Shown here: piece by piece, positions 46,939-55,372 of the stretch
Layout of the letters: every line of letters begins with the position of its first letter
Position numbering within the stretch: the stretch's first letter is position 1
From: Corynebacterium hylobatis
Lineage (GTDB): Bacteria; Actinomycetota; Actinomycetes; Mycobacteriales; Mycobacteriaceae
Direction: 5' to 3'
Assembly (NCBI RefSeq): GCF_003955685.1
Contig: NZ_RXHJ01000004.1
Location: 1-64,000, forward strand
Length of the DNA stretch: 64,000 nucleotides
Notes under the pieces: model-generated
What the model was told of the DNA's origin: nothing
The model's input: only the letters and a program-made list of their open reading frames with translations
Databases searched by the model: none
Program-made: the position numbers and the translations under genes

Positions 46939-47642
46939 GAGGCGGTCCTTTGCGTGAGCCGGCCGGCCACCAGGGCGGCAAGATCGGTGGTCAGGGGCGC
47001 GGAATGGGTGATGCGGGCACCGGTGGCGTCCTGGATGCGGGAGATCAGGTTGGTGATGCGGTCCAGCAGCAGCCCGTGGGTGACGAACAACGGCAGAATG
47101 TGCACGGCCTCGTGGTGGGTGGCCACCTCCACGAGGCCGGCGCCGGGGTGGCCCCCGCCGGTGGCGGGCACGATGCTGACGCCGCGGCCGGAGAGTCGCT
47201 CCAGCAGGTCGGCCAGGTCTGCGAGTCCGGCCACTCCTTCCGGGTCGGAGGTGCCCACGGGGTAGAGCACGACGTGGGCATCGTCGGGGGCGTCGGCGAG
47301 CAGCCGGATGTTGAGCACTGACGCAACCTCTTCCCCGGTGCCCAGGCCCTCCGCCAGACGCAGGTCCATGCCGGTTTCCTTCCGTGCCTGCTCCAGGACC
47401 GCCGGGGCGTCGTGCTTGGCGTGGAAGGCGTGGGTGAACAGCAGCGGCACCACGATGGCGGTGTCATGGCCGCGAGCGGCGGCCTGGCGGGCGGCGTCGA
47501 CAAGCGAGGGCTCATCGAACTCGAGGTGGGCGCTGAGGGCGTCCACCCCGGCGATCTCGCCGGCCAGGGCGGTGAGCCGGCGGACGCCGGGCTCGGCCTG
47601 GGGGTGGCGGGACCCGTGGGAGAGGGTGATCAGTGCGGTCAT
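46935..47642 (-). CDS. cysY: Sirohydrochlorin ferrochelatase-like (CbiX-type) protein
   Basis: The 235-residue two-domain protein has the CbiX/SirB signature LITLSHGSRHP (4-14) and a second His region HILPLFVTHGLLLDRI. It probably inserts iron into sirohydrochlorin to make the siroheme used by CysI. The ATG follows cysN by two bases, and its stop overlaps cysZ. The symbol follows C. glutamicum usage for this operon position. Confidence 0.85.
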   Translation of the reverse strand: MTALITLSHGSRHPQAEPGVRRLTALAGEIAGVDALSAHLEFDEPSLVDAARQAAARGHDTAIVVPLLFTHAFHAKHDAPAVLEQARKETGMDLRLAEGLGTGEEVASVLNIRLLADAPDDAHVVLYPVGTSDPEGVAGLADLADLLERLSGRGVSIVPATGGGHPGAGLVEVATHHEAVHILPLFVTHGLLLDRITNLISRIQDATGARITHSAPLTTDLAALVAGRLTQRTAS

Positions 47643-47644
47643 GG

Positions 47645-48943
47645 CTACTCCTGGCGCAGGCGGTGGCCCACGAAGCCGGCGGCGAGGGTGTTGCCGCTGG
47701 CCTGGTCGATGAGCAGCAGGTTGCCCACTGCGCCGCGGGCGGCGTATGGCTCAACGGGCAGTTCGGCGGCGCTCTCGAGGCGGACGTGGGCGATGTCGTT
47801 GAGTCCGAGCTGACCCGGCTGCAGCAGGTCACTGCGGCCGTCGAGGTCGAGCACGCGCTCCACCTCGGCGATGCGCGCGCGGACCAGGGCGGTGCCGTAG
47901 CGCAGCTTCACGGCCGCGCCTTCGACGAGCTGCTTCTCGGTCAGCCCGACCAGGGTGGCCGGGAAGGAACGGACCTCGGCGGGCCGGTCGGCGCCGGCGA
48001 TGAGATCACCGCGGGCCAGGTCGATGTCGTCGGCGAGCAGGAGCACGACGGAGTCACCGGCCACGGCCTCCTCGGTCGCACCGTCGGGGGTGTCGATGCG
48101 GGTGACCTGGGTGGTGCGACCGTGCGGCAGGTGGACGGTGTCGCCGGGACGGATGACGCCGGCACTGATGCGCCCGGCGTAGCCGCGGTAGTCGGTGGCG
48201 TGCTCACGGATGACGTGCTGGATGGGCAGACGGAAGCCGAGGTCGTGGGCGCGGCCGCGCTGCACCTCCACGGACTCCAGCAGCTGCAGCACCGTCGGGC
48301 CCGGGTACCAGGGCAGGTTCTCCGAGGGCTCGACGACGTTGTCGCCGCGCAGCGCGGAGATCGGCACGACGTGCGGGTCCTCGATGCCCAGTTCGGTGGC
48401 CAGGCCGGTGAACTCGGACTCGACGCCGCGGAAGACGTCCTCGGACCAGTCGACCAGGTCGATCTTGTTCACCGCGAGGATCACGGTGCGCACGCCCAGC
48501 AGGGCGGCGACGGTGAGGTGGCGGCGGGTCTGCTCGACGACGCCGTGGCGGGCGTCGACAAGCAGGACGACGACCTGGGAGGTCGACATGCCGGTGACGG
48601 TGTTGCGGGTGTACTGCACATGGCCCGGGGTGTCCGCGAGGATGAAGGTGCGCTCGCTGGTGGCGAAGTAGCGGTAGGCCACATCGATGGTGATGCCCTG
48701 TTCGCGCTCGGCACGCAGGCCGTCGACCAGCAGGGACAGGTCCAGGCCGTCGAAACCGCGGTCGGCGGAGGTCGCCTCCACGGAGGCGAGGGTGTCGGCG
48801 AGCACCGACTTGGTGTCGTGCAGCAGGCGGCCGACGAAGGTGGACTTGCCGTCGTCGACGGAGCCGGCGGTGCACAGACGCAGGGTCTCGCGGGTGGTCA
48901 GTTTCTCGGCGAATGTGTTCTCGGTGAATGCGGGCGCGCTCAT
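47645..48943 (-). CDS. cysN: Sulfate adenylyltransferase subunit 1 (GTPase)
   Basis: CysN is the GTPase subunit of ATP sulfurylase. The 432-residue protein has the G1 motif GSVDDGKSTFVGRLLHD (about 27-43), DTPGHVQYTRN and the NKID specificity motif, followed by beta-barrel domains. It lacks a fused CysC (APS kinase) domain, in line with the APS-reductase route indicated by CysH. The ATG overlaps the cysD stop by one base (TGATG). Confidence 0.95.
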   Translation of the reverse strand: MSAPAFTENTFAEKLTTRETLRLCTAGSVDDGKSTFVGRLLHDTKSVLADTLASVEATSADRGFDGLDLSLLVDGLRAEREQGITIDVAYRYFATSERTFILADTPGHVQYTRNTVTGMSTSQVVVLLVDARHGVVEQTRRHLTVAALLGVRTVILAVNKIDLVDWSEDVFRGVESEFTGLATELGIEDPHVVPISALRGDNVVEPSENLPWYPGPTVLQLLESVEVQRGRAHDLGFRLPIQHVIREHATDYRGYAGRISAGVIRPGDTVHLPHGRTTQVTRIDTPDGATEEAVAGDSVVLLLADDIDLARGDLIAGADRPAEVRSFPATLVGLTEKQLVEGAAVKLRYGTALVRARIAEVERVLDLDGRSDLLQPGQLGLNDIAHVRLESAAELPVEPYAARGAVGNLLLIDQASGNTLAAGFVGHRLRQE

Positions 48944-49860
48944 CAGAAGTAGCCCTCCTTCTTGCGGTCTTCCATGGCGGATTCGGACAGTCGGTCATCG
49001 GCGCGGGTGGCGCCACGTTCGGTGAGGGTGGAGGCGGAGATCTCGGCGATCACGGCCGGGATGTCGGTGGCGTCGGAGAGCACGGCACCGGTGCAGGACA
49101 TGTCGCCGACGGTGCGGTAGCGCACCTGCTTCGTCACCAGCTCCTCACCCTCGCGCGGCCCACCCCAGTCACCGGCGGTCAGCCACATGCCGCCGCGTTC
49201 GAAGACTTCACGGTCGTGGGCGAAGTAGATCGGCGGGAGTTCGATGCCGCGGGCACCGATGTACTCCCAGATGTCCGCCTCGGTCCAGTTGGAGATGGGG
49301 AAGACACGGATGTTCTCGCCCGGGAGTTTGCCGCCGTTGTACAGGTCCCACAGCTCGGGGCGCTGGCGGCGCGGGTCCCAGCCGCCGAAGGAGTCGCGCA
49401 CGGAGAAGACGCGTTCCTTGGCGCGGGCCCGCTCCTCGTCGCGTCGTGCGCCGCCGAGGACGGCGTCGTAGGCCTGCTCGGCGATGGTCTCCACCAGCGG
49501 GACGGTCTGCAGGGGATTGCGGGTGCCGTCGGGGCGCTCAACGAGGTCACCGCGGTCGATCCAGTCCTGGACCTTGGCCACCCGCAGGCGGGCGCCGGTG
49601 CGCTCGACTAGGTTGTCGCGGAACTCGATGACCTCCGGGAAGTTGTGGCCGGTGTCCACGTGGAGGAGTTCGAAGGGGACGGCCGCCGGGGCGAAGGCGC
49701 GGCGGGCGAGTTCGAATACGACGACGGAGTCCTTGCCGCCGGAGAACAGCAGCCCGATCTTGTCGAACTGTCCGGCCACTTCGCGGAGGATGTGGATGGA
49801 CTCGTTCTCGAGGTCCTTGAGGTGGGGGGAGAGTCTGGTGGTCTGGATGGAAGTGGTCAT
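48943..49860 (-). CDS. cysD: Sulfate adenylyltransferase subunit 2
   Basis: CysD makes adenosine 5'-phosphosulfate from ATP and sulfate. The 305-residue protein has the PP-loop LLFSGGKDSVVVFELARRA (about 37-55) and the family ending RLSESAMEDRKKEGYF. The ATG at 49860 overlaps cysH by four bases; a longer frame overlaps the cysH coding region and is rejected. Confidence 0.96.
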   Translation of the reverse strand: MTTSIQTTRLSPHLKDLENESIHILREVAGQFDKIGLLFSGGKDSVVVFELARRAFAPAAVPFELLHVDTGHNFPEVIEFRDNLVERTGARLRVAKVQDWIDRGDLVERPDGTRNPLQTVPLVETIAEQAYDAVLGGARRDEERARAKERVFSVRDSFGGWDPRRQRPELWDLYNGGKLPGENIRVFPISNWTEADIWEYIGARGIELPPIYFAHDREVFERGGMWLTAGDWGGPREGEELVTKQVRYRTVGDMSCTGAVLSDATDIPAVIAEISASTLTERGATRADDRLSESAMEDRKKEGYF

Positions 49861-50630
49861 GAGTGGAGCCCGCATTCTGTCTTGTTCTGTCCGGCCCAGC
49901 GGCCGGCCCTGGGGTCTTCGCCTTCGGCGACGGGGAGGGTGCAGGTGGAGCACCCGATGGACGGGTAGCCCTGCCTGGTCAGGGGGTGGATGATCAGCTG
50001 GTTGTCGTCGATGAACGTCTCGGTGTCCTCCAACGACCAGGTGATGATCGGGGAGATCTTCAGCCGGCCGGTGGCGTCCAGGCTCAGCGCCGGGGCGGTG
50101 GCCCGGGTGGGGCCGTCGGCCCTGCGCAGGCCGGTGATCCAGCCCGCGTAGGGGGTGAGGTTCACCGCCAGCGGCTCGACCTTGCGCATGCGGCAGCAGG
50201 CTGCGGGGTTGGCGCGGTAGAGGTTGGGGCCGTAGGTCTCGTCCTGCTCCGGGCGGCTGAGCCGCGGGGCGGCGGTGACCAGCAGCTGCGGATACCGGGC
50301 GTCCACCCGCTGGGCCACGTCCAGGGTCTCCGGGAAGTGGTAGCCGGTGTCCAGGAAGAGCAGGTCGGCCTCCGGCAGGTGGCGGGCGGCCAGCTCCGCG
50401 AGCACGGTGTTCTCCATGCTCATGGTCACCGCGATGCGGCCCGGGGCGTGGGTGGCGGCCCAGGTGAGGATGGTGGCGGCGTCGGCGTCGTAGAGCTCGT
50501 CAGCGTGCTTCTCGACGAGCCGCGCGTTCTCCTCCTTCACCTCAGCCGGCAGTTCACCGGTGGTCAGGGGGCCCTCGGGGCTGAGCTCCGGGTCACGGTA
50601 GGAGCGGTTGTCCAGGTTGAGCAGATTCAT
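49857..50630 (-). CDS. cysH: APS/PAPS reductase
   Basis: CysH reduces adenylylsulfate to sulfite. The 257-residue protein has the PP-loop-like region VTMSMENTVLAELAARH and the [4Fe-4S] cysteines CCRMRKVEPL and GCSTCTLPV, which mark the APS-using type, and the catalytic C-terminal Cys in TECGLHS. The ATG at 50630 overlaps the cysX stop by four bases. Confidence 0.94.
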   Translation of the reverse strand: MNLLNLDNRSYRDPELSPEGPLTTGELPAEVKEENARLVEKHADELYDADAATILTWAATHAPGRIAVTMSMENTVLAELAARHLPEADLLFLDTGYHFPETLDVAQRVDARYPQLLVTAAPRLSRPEQDETYGPNLYRANPAACCRMRKVEPLAVNLTPYAGWITGLRRADGPTRATAPALSLDATGRLKISPIITWSLEDTETFIDDNQLIIHPLTRQGYPSIGCSTCTLPVAEGEDPRAGRWAGQNKTECGLHS

Positions 50631-50893
50631 TTTTCCTCCTCCTGGAGATGTCCGTGTCGTTTCAGGGAGTTCTTGATGGCCTGGCTGGTGGAACGCGCCG
50701 GGGCCGGGCGGTGTTCGGGCGCATCCTGGCCGTAGTAGCGGACCGAGAACACACGGGTGCAGTCGCGGCAGAGCCAGCCGAAGTCCTCGATCTCGTTGGG
50801 GAAGAGGTCCTCGCCGGCGCACCAGGGGCAGTGCAGCGGGTGGTTGCGGTTGGGGTTGGGCTCACGGCGGAGCACCGGCTCGGTGAAACTCAC
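50627..50893 (-). CDS. cysX: Small zinc-ribbon/rubredoxin-like protein CysX
   Basis: The 88-residue protein has two CxxC pairs, HCPWCAGEDLF (about 21-31) and WLCRDCTRVFSV (about 39-50), forming a rubredoxin-like metal site, then a basic C-terminus. It sits between cysI and cysH, the position of the small ferredoxin-like CysX of C. glutamicum, and probably passes electrons to sulfite reductase or assists its assembly. The GTG start overlaps the cysI stop (GTGA); an upstream ATG would add 11 residues within cysI. Confidence 0.8.
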   Translation of the reverse strand: MSFTEPVLRREPNPNRNHPLHCPWCAGEDLFPNEIEDFGWLCRDCTRVFSVRYYGQDAPEHRPAPARSTSQAIKNSLKRHGHLQEEEK

Positions 50894-52572
50894 TTGAGGT
50901 CCTCCTCGTCGGCGCGTTGGACCCACTCCTGGAAGGTCTCCTCGTCCAGTCGCTGGTCACGGAAGTTCTCCACCACGCGGGTGACGTAGTCGCCCACCTC
51001 ATCGGCGAGGACCTTGTGGCCCTTGAGCTTGCGGCCGAAGTTGGCGTTGAGGTTCATCGAACCGCCCAGGTGGACCTGGAAACCCTCGACACGGTTGCCG
51101 TCCTCGTCGGTGACGGTCTGACCCTTGAAACCGATGTCCGCCACCTGGGTGCGGGCGCAGGAGTTGGGGCAGCCGTTGAGGGCGATCCGGACCGGCACAT
51201 CGATGTCACCGATGCGCTCCTCCAGCTCATCGACGAGTTCGACGGCACGGGATTTGGTGGTGGTGTGCGCCAGCTTGCAGAACTCCAGGCCGGTGCAGGA
51301 CATGATGTTGCGGCGCCACTCGGACGGCTTCGAGTACAGGCCGGTGTCATCCAGAGCGGCAGCCAGGGAGGCGAGGTTCTCGCGCTCGACGTCGAGGAAG
51401 AGCAGCTCCTTCTCCGAGGTGGTGCGGATGCGGGAGATGCCGAACTTCTCGGCGACCTCAGCGATGGCGATCAGCTGCTCACCGGTGGTGTGTCCGACGG
51501 TCGGCTTCACACCGAGGTAGAACCTGCCGTCCTTCTGCGGGTGGATGCCGATGTGGTCGCGGTAGCCGGGGTTGATCGGCTGGTGCGGGCCGTCGATGAG
51601 CTTGCGCTCGAGGTACTCGGTTTCGAGGACCTCACGGAATTTTTCAATACCCCACTCCGCCACCAGGAACTTCAGCCGGGCGCGGTTGCGCAGGCGGCGG
51701 TAACCGTAGTCGCGGTAGACCTTGGCCACCGCGGCCCACACCTCGGGGACCTCGTCCAGTGGGATCCAGGCACCCAGGGACTGGGCGAGCATCGGGTTGG
51801 TGGACAGGCCACCGCCGACGTAGCACTCGAAACCGGGGCCGTGCTCAGGGTGTACGGAGCCGATGAAGGAGACGTCCTGGATCTCGTGGGTGACGTCCTG
51901 GCGCGAGTGTCCGGAGATGGCGGACTTGAATTTGCGAGGCAGGTTGTGGAGCTCGGGATCCGGCAGCCAGCGACGCTGGATCTCCTCGATCGCCGGGGTG
52001 GCGTCGATGATCTCCTCAGCGGACACACCGGCCACGGGGGAGCCGAGGATGATGCGCGGCACGTCGCCGCAGCCCAGCTCGGAGTTGAGGCCGACAGACT
52101 CGAGCTTCTCGAAGATGGCCGGAAAGTCCTCGATGCGCAGCCAGTGCAGCTGGATATTCTGCCGGTCAGTGAAATCGGCGGTGGAGCGGGCGTAATCGCG
52201 GGAGACCTCACCGACGGCACGCAGCTTCTCCGGGCTGACCAGGCCGCCGTCGAAGCGCACGCGCATCATGAAGTACTTGTCCTGCATCTCGGAGTCCGGG
52301 ATCTGGCCGGTCAGTTCCGTACCCAGATCCTGGCGACGCTGCGTGTAGATGCCCAGCCACTTGAAACGCGGGGCGATGTCATCGGCCGGGATCGAATCGA
52401 AGCCCTGCTTGGAGTAGATGTCGATGATCCGCTGCTTGACGGCCAGGACATCACCGTCCTGCTTGACCTCCTCGACGTGGTTCAGCGGTGCGGTTCCGTC
52501 GATCTTCCACTGGCCCTCCGGCTTGCGGGCACGTGCCGGGCGCTTCCGGGGAGCGGCGGTGCTCACTGTCAT
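50890..52572 (-). CDS. cysI: Ferredoxin-type sulfite reductase
   Basis: CysI reduces sulfite to sulfide with siroheme and [4Fe-4S]. The 560-residue protein carries the cluster cysteines in SCTGLEFCKLAHTTTK and LNGCPNSCARTQVADIG, and two nitrite/sulfite reductase half-domains. The ATG at 52572 has GGAGAAG upstream; a longer frame to 52698 is an open extension through the regulatory region. It is the first gene of cysI-X-H-D-N-Y-Z and divergent from fpr. Confidence 0.95.
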   Translation of the reverse strand: MTVSTAAPRKRPARARKPEGQWKIDGTAPLNHVEEVKQDGDVLAVKQRIIDIYSKQGFDSIPADDIAPRFKWLGIYTQRRQDLGTELTGQIPDSEMQDKYFMMRVRFDGGLVSPEKLRAVGEVSRDYARSTADFTDRQNIQLHWLRIEDFPAIFEKLESVGLNSELGCGDVPRIILGSPVAGVSAEEIIDATPAIEEIQRRWLPDPELHNLPRKFKSAISGHSRQDVTHEIQDVSFIGSVHPEHGPGFECYVGGGLSTNPMLAQSLGAWIPLDEVPEVWAAVAKVYRDYGYRRLRNRARLKFLVAEWGIEKFREVLETEYLERKLIDGPHQPINPGYRDHIGIHPQKDGRFYLGVKPTVGHTTGEQLIAIAEVAEKFGISRIRTTSEKELLFLDVERENLASLAAALDDTGLYSKPSEWRRNIMSCTGLEFCKLAHTTTKSRAVELVDELEERIGDIDVPVRIALNGCPNSCARTQVADIGFKGQTVTDEDGNRVEGFQVHLGGSMNLNANFGRKLKGHKVLADEVGDYVTRVVENFRDQRLDEETFQEWVQRADEEDLK

Positions 52573-52657
52573 GTCTTCTCCAGTTTCTGTACCAGTCTGT
52601 CTATTAATACTTCTCGACTCCACGTTCTCCGCTGGGCCGAGAAGTGCATTGAACGCA

Positions 52658-52673
52658 GTCTGCCGTACCAGAC
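52658..52673. promoter_or_regulatory. GTCTG-N6-CAGAC palindrome on the cysI side
   Basis: A perfect inverted repeat of McbR-like half-sites, in the inverted orientation, about 90 bases upstream of cysI. GTCTA follows at once (52675-52679). Confidence 0.4.
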
Positions 52674-52853
52674 GGTCTATGCCAACAGTTTCTTTCATTC
52701 ATCGCCCAAAGACTCGGAGGTCAAGAAGAATTTAATGCATTTGACGTCGAGTTATACTAAATCCAACAGCATGAATGGAAAGGAAGAATCCGAGGCGTAC
52801 CGCACCAGATCCACTCCACCCCTTGGCACCCAAACAGAATAGTGCTAACTTCA

Positions 52854-52869
52854 CAGACCAACCGGTCTA
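52854..52869. promoter_or_regulatory. McbR-like box upstream of fpr
   Basis: CAGAC-N6-GTCTA differs by one base from the McbR consensus TAGAC-N6-GTCTA and ends just before the fpr ribosome-binding site. Confidence 0.6.
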
Positions 52870-52884
52870 CGAAAGGACTTGATC

Positions 52885-54264
52885 ATGACCAGCCAGCAGA
52901 CTCTGCGCGTCGCAGTCATCGGCGCGGGCCCCGCCGGAATCTACGCATCCGACCTGCTCATCCGGAACGAGGAGCACGAGATCTACGTGGATCTCTTCGA
53001 GCAGATGCCCGCCCCCTTCGGCCTGATCCGCTACGGCGTTGCCCCGGACCACCCGCGCATCAAGGGCATCGTGAAGTCGCTGCACAACGTGCTCGACCGT
53101 CCGCGGCTGCGCCTGCTGGGCAACATTGAGGTGGGCAGGGACGTCACCGTCGATGAACTGCGTGAGTACTACGACGCAGTCGTCTTCGCCACCGGTGCCG
53201 TGCGCGACCGCGCCCTCAACATCCCCGGTGTCGAGGCTGGGGGTTCCTTCGGTGCCGCCGACTTCGTCGGTTTCTACGACGGCAACCCGCGCTTTGACCG
53301 CGACTGGGACCTCTCCGCCGAGCAGGTCGCCGTGATCGGTGTCGGCAACGTGGGCCTCGACGTCGCCCGTGTCCTGGCCAAGACCGCTGACGAGCTCAAG
53401 GTCACCGAGATCCCCGACAACGTCTACGAGAGCCTGAAGAAGAACCAGGCGAAGGAGGTCCACGTCTTCGGCCGCCGCGGCCCCGCCCAGGCGAAGTTCA
53501 CCCCGCAGGAGCTCAAGGAACTCGACCACTCCCCCACCATCAACGTGGTCGTCGATCCGGAGGACATCGACTACGACGAGGCATCCGAGGAGGCCCGCCG
53601 TGGCTCGAAGTCCCAGGACCTGGTCTGCCAGATCCTCGAGGGCTACGCCATCCGTGAGCCCAAGGACGCCCCGCACACCCTGCAGATCCACCTCTTCGAG
53701 TCCCCGGTCGAGATCCTGGAGAAGGACGGCAAGGTCGTCGGTCTGCGCACCGAACGCACCGAGCTCGACGGTAACGGCGGAGCGAAGGGCACCGGTAAGT
53801 TCACCGACTGGCCCGTCCAGGCGATCTACCGCGCGGTCGGTTACGAATCCGACCCGATCCCCGGCGTGCCCTTTGATGAGAAGAAGGCCGTCATCCCCAA
53901 CGACGGCGGCCACGTTCTGGCGGAGTCCGCGGGTTCCCCGGTCCCCGGCCTCTATGCCACCGGCTGGATCAAGCGTGGCCCGATCGGCCTGATCGGCAAC
54001 ACCAAGTCGGATGCCAAGCAGACCACCGACATGCTCGTCGCCGACGCCTCCGCCGACCTGCTCACAGGACGTACCCATGAGGACGCCGACGCGATCATCT
54101 CCCTGCTTGAGCAGCGCGAGATCGCCTACACCACCTGGCAGGGCTGGTACCAGCTCGACGCCGAAGAGCGCGCCCTGGGTGAGGCCGAGGGCCGCGAGCG
54201 CAAGAAGATCGTCGACTGGGAGGAGATGGTGCGCCACGCCCGTGCGGTGCCCGTCTGCGTCTAA
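52885..54264 (+). CDS. fpr: Ferredoxin/adrenodoxin-type NADP+ reductase
   Basis: The 459-residue FprA-type flavoprotein should pass electrons from NADPH to ferredoxin for sulfite reductase. FAD-binding VAVIGAGPAGIYASDLLI (about 9-26), the PFGLIRYGVAPDHPRIK segment, NADPH-binding VAVIGVGNVGLDVARVL and the C-terminal GWIKRGPIGLIGNTKSDA motif are all present. The ATG at 52885 has GAAAGGA seven bases upstream; a TTG two codons earlier is less likely. It is divergent from cysI and shares its control region. Confidence 0.94.
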   Translation: MTSQQTLRVAVIGAGPAGIYASDLLIRNEEHEIYVDLFEQMPAPFGLIRYGVAPDHPRIKGIVKSLHNVLDRPRLRLLGNIEVGRDVTVDELREYYDAVVFATGAVRDRALNIPGVEAGGSFGAADFVGFYDGNPRFDRDWDLSAEQVAVIGVGNVGLDVARVLAKTADELKVTEIPDNVYESLKKNQAKEVHVFGRRGPAQAKFTPQELKELDHSPTINVVVDPEDIDYDEASEEARRGSKSQDLVCQILEGYAIREPKDAPHTLQIHLFESPVEILEKDGKVVGLRTERTELDGNGGAKGTGKFTDWPVQAIYRAVGYESDPIPGVPFDEKKAVIPNDGGHVLAESAGSPVPGLYATGWIKRGPIGLIGNTKSDAKQTTDMLVADASADLLTGRTHEDADAIISLLEQREIAYTTWQGWYQLDAEERALGEAEGRERKKIVDWEEMVRHARAVPVCV

Positions 54265-54291
54265 CTGACTGTTTCAGGACGCGCCACACAT

Positions 54292-54337
54292 AAAAGCGCG
54301 GTACGGCAGGGAAGAGCCCCTGCCGTACCGCGCTTTT
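54292..54337. terminator. Bidirectional terminator fpr / remnant gene
   Basis: A 20-bp perfect stem (54292-54311 with 54318-54337) with AAAA/TTTT ends and a 6-base loop serves both convergent genes. Confidence 0.9.
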
Positions 54338-54340
54338 CTG

Positions 54341-54892
54341 TCATTGCCGGCAGGTCACCCGCGCCAGGCGAGCCAGATCCACGACCCTCTCCGGTTCGGC
54401 CTCCTCCGTGCGCCGCAGTCCTCTCGCCAGGATCTGCAGGACATCCGGGGTGGGGTTATGGGGCAGGGGCGGGAGCACCACCAGCCCGGTGCTGCGTTCC
54501 CAGCCGATGGCACCGAGTATTTCTGCGATGTAGAACTCCCACTCGTGGAAGGGGAGTCCCGAACCGGCGACGATCAGGGTGATCCAGCCGGCGTCCTCAT
54601 TGAATCTCTTCCGCGTTGCCACGGGGAGTTTGGCCGCGAACAGTTTTCCGTTCCCGGGGGCGCCACTGAGCAGTGCCCTGCCCGCTTTACTGGGCAGCAG
54701 CGTGCCTTTACGGAGATAGACAAAGCCGAGCTGCCGGCAGAGCTCATGCAGCAGGGCCACAGGGTAGACCCGGCCCTCGCGGTTGAGTTTGCCGATGTAC
54801 CACTGGTCGAGCCCCAGTGCGTGACTCAGTTCGCTGACCTGCGCCGGTGGGATCTTGCCCGTCTGGGTGAGTTTCAGTCCGTCCCCTACCAC
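54341..54892 (-). pseudogene. C-terminal remnant of a pRiA4b ORF-3/IS1096-passenger-like gene
   Basis: The 183-residue frame (GTG start, no Shine-Dalgarno) resembles only the C-terminal part of a family annotated as plasmid pRiA4b ORF-3 or IS1096 passenger: VGDGLKLTQTGKIPPAQVSEL, then a region with IGKLNREG and RKGTLLPSKAGRALL. The same frame stays open about 20 codons further upstream (PAEAIEPFTQFLQ precedes the GTG) until a TGA, with no start codon there, so the N-terminal part is missing. It is probably a decayed gene. Function of the family is unknown. Confidence 0.55.
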
Positions 54893-55096
54893 CTGGAGAA
54901 ACTGCGTGAACGGCTCAATGGCTTCCGCAGGCAGGTCCGGTGGAGTTCCCGATCAAGGAATCAACCACCCTGGCGCACGGCGTGCACGGCCGGAGACCAT
55001 TACCACTCCCCCGATGCATGGGCCAAAGTCCCCCACCCGCGCGATCCGCGGCAGCAACCCCGAGGGAGATACCGGCGAACGCCTACCTCCCGGCCC

Positions 55097-55118
55097 GGAT
55101 GTTTCACGGGAAACATCC
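55097..55118. promoter_or_regulatory. parS-like palindrome
   Basis: GGATGTTTC-ACGG-GAAACATCC is an inverted repeat with 9-bp arms. Its core TGTTTCACGGGAAACA differs at one central base from the canonical parS TGTTTCACGTGAAACA bound by ParB. Confidence 0.5.
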
Positions 55119-55261
55119 GCATGAAAGCAGCATCCACCAGTAGCCGACCAGGCAGCTTTTTGAGGTCGGGAAAGATGAATAAACGGGGGTATGGCGGGGG
55201 TGAGGAGAGTTATCAAGTGGTACCCCACGCCATACACGATTGCGATCCCCCTGACATAGAG

Positions 55262-55299
55262 CGGAGAAAGTGGTATATCCCACATTTCTCCGTATTTTT
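55262..55299 (+). promoter_or_regulatory. Terminator-like hairpin in the DASS transporter leader
   Basis: CGGAGAAA (55262-55269) pairs with TTTCTCCG (55285-55292), with an inner TGG/CCA pairing, followed by TATTTTT. It lies about 75 bases before the ATG and could be an attenuator or the end of an upstream transcript. Confidence 0.45.
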
Positions 55300-55372
55300 C
55301 TGTCCCATACCCGGGTGTGGAGGCATGACATGCCTCAAGTCCGGGACCGCATCCATGGAGGACTCCGATCCC

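Larger units (their letters stand above)
52573..52884. promoter_or_regulatory. 312-base divergent control region cysI / fpr
   Basis: This region holds no gene. It contains several AGAC/GTCT half-sites typical of the methionine/sulfur repressor McbR (two arranged as palindromes, listed separately, plus an unpaired GTCTGTCTA near 52606-52614), a TATACT -10 candidate (52753-52758) and an AT-rich centre. Confidence 0.65.
54893..55372. other. 480-base region without a gene
   Basis: The left part may be decayed sequence from the truncated gene. The region contains a parS-like palindrome (55097-55118) and a terminator-like hairpin (55262-55299) in the leader of the DASS transporter. No protein-coding frame is supported. 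Confidence 0.65.

Noticed and set aside
50917..52842. A 641-codon plus-strand frame opposite cysI
   Set aside because: It has no recognisable domain and runs through the cysI/fpr regulatory region.
54953..55285. A 110-codon minus-strand frame upstream of the truncated gene
   Set aside because: It has no motif, contains the parS-like palindrome and has poor codon use for this genome.
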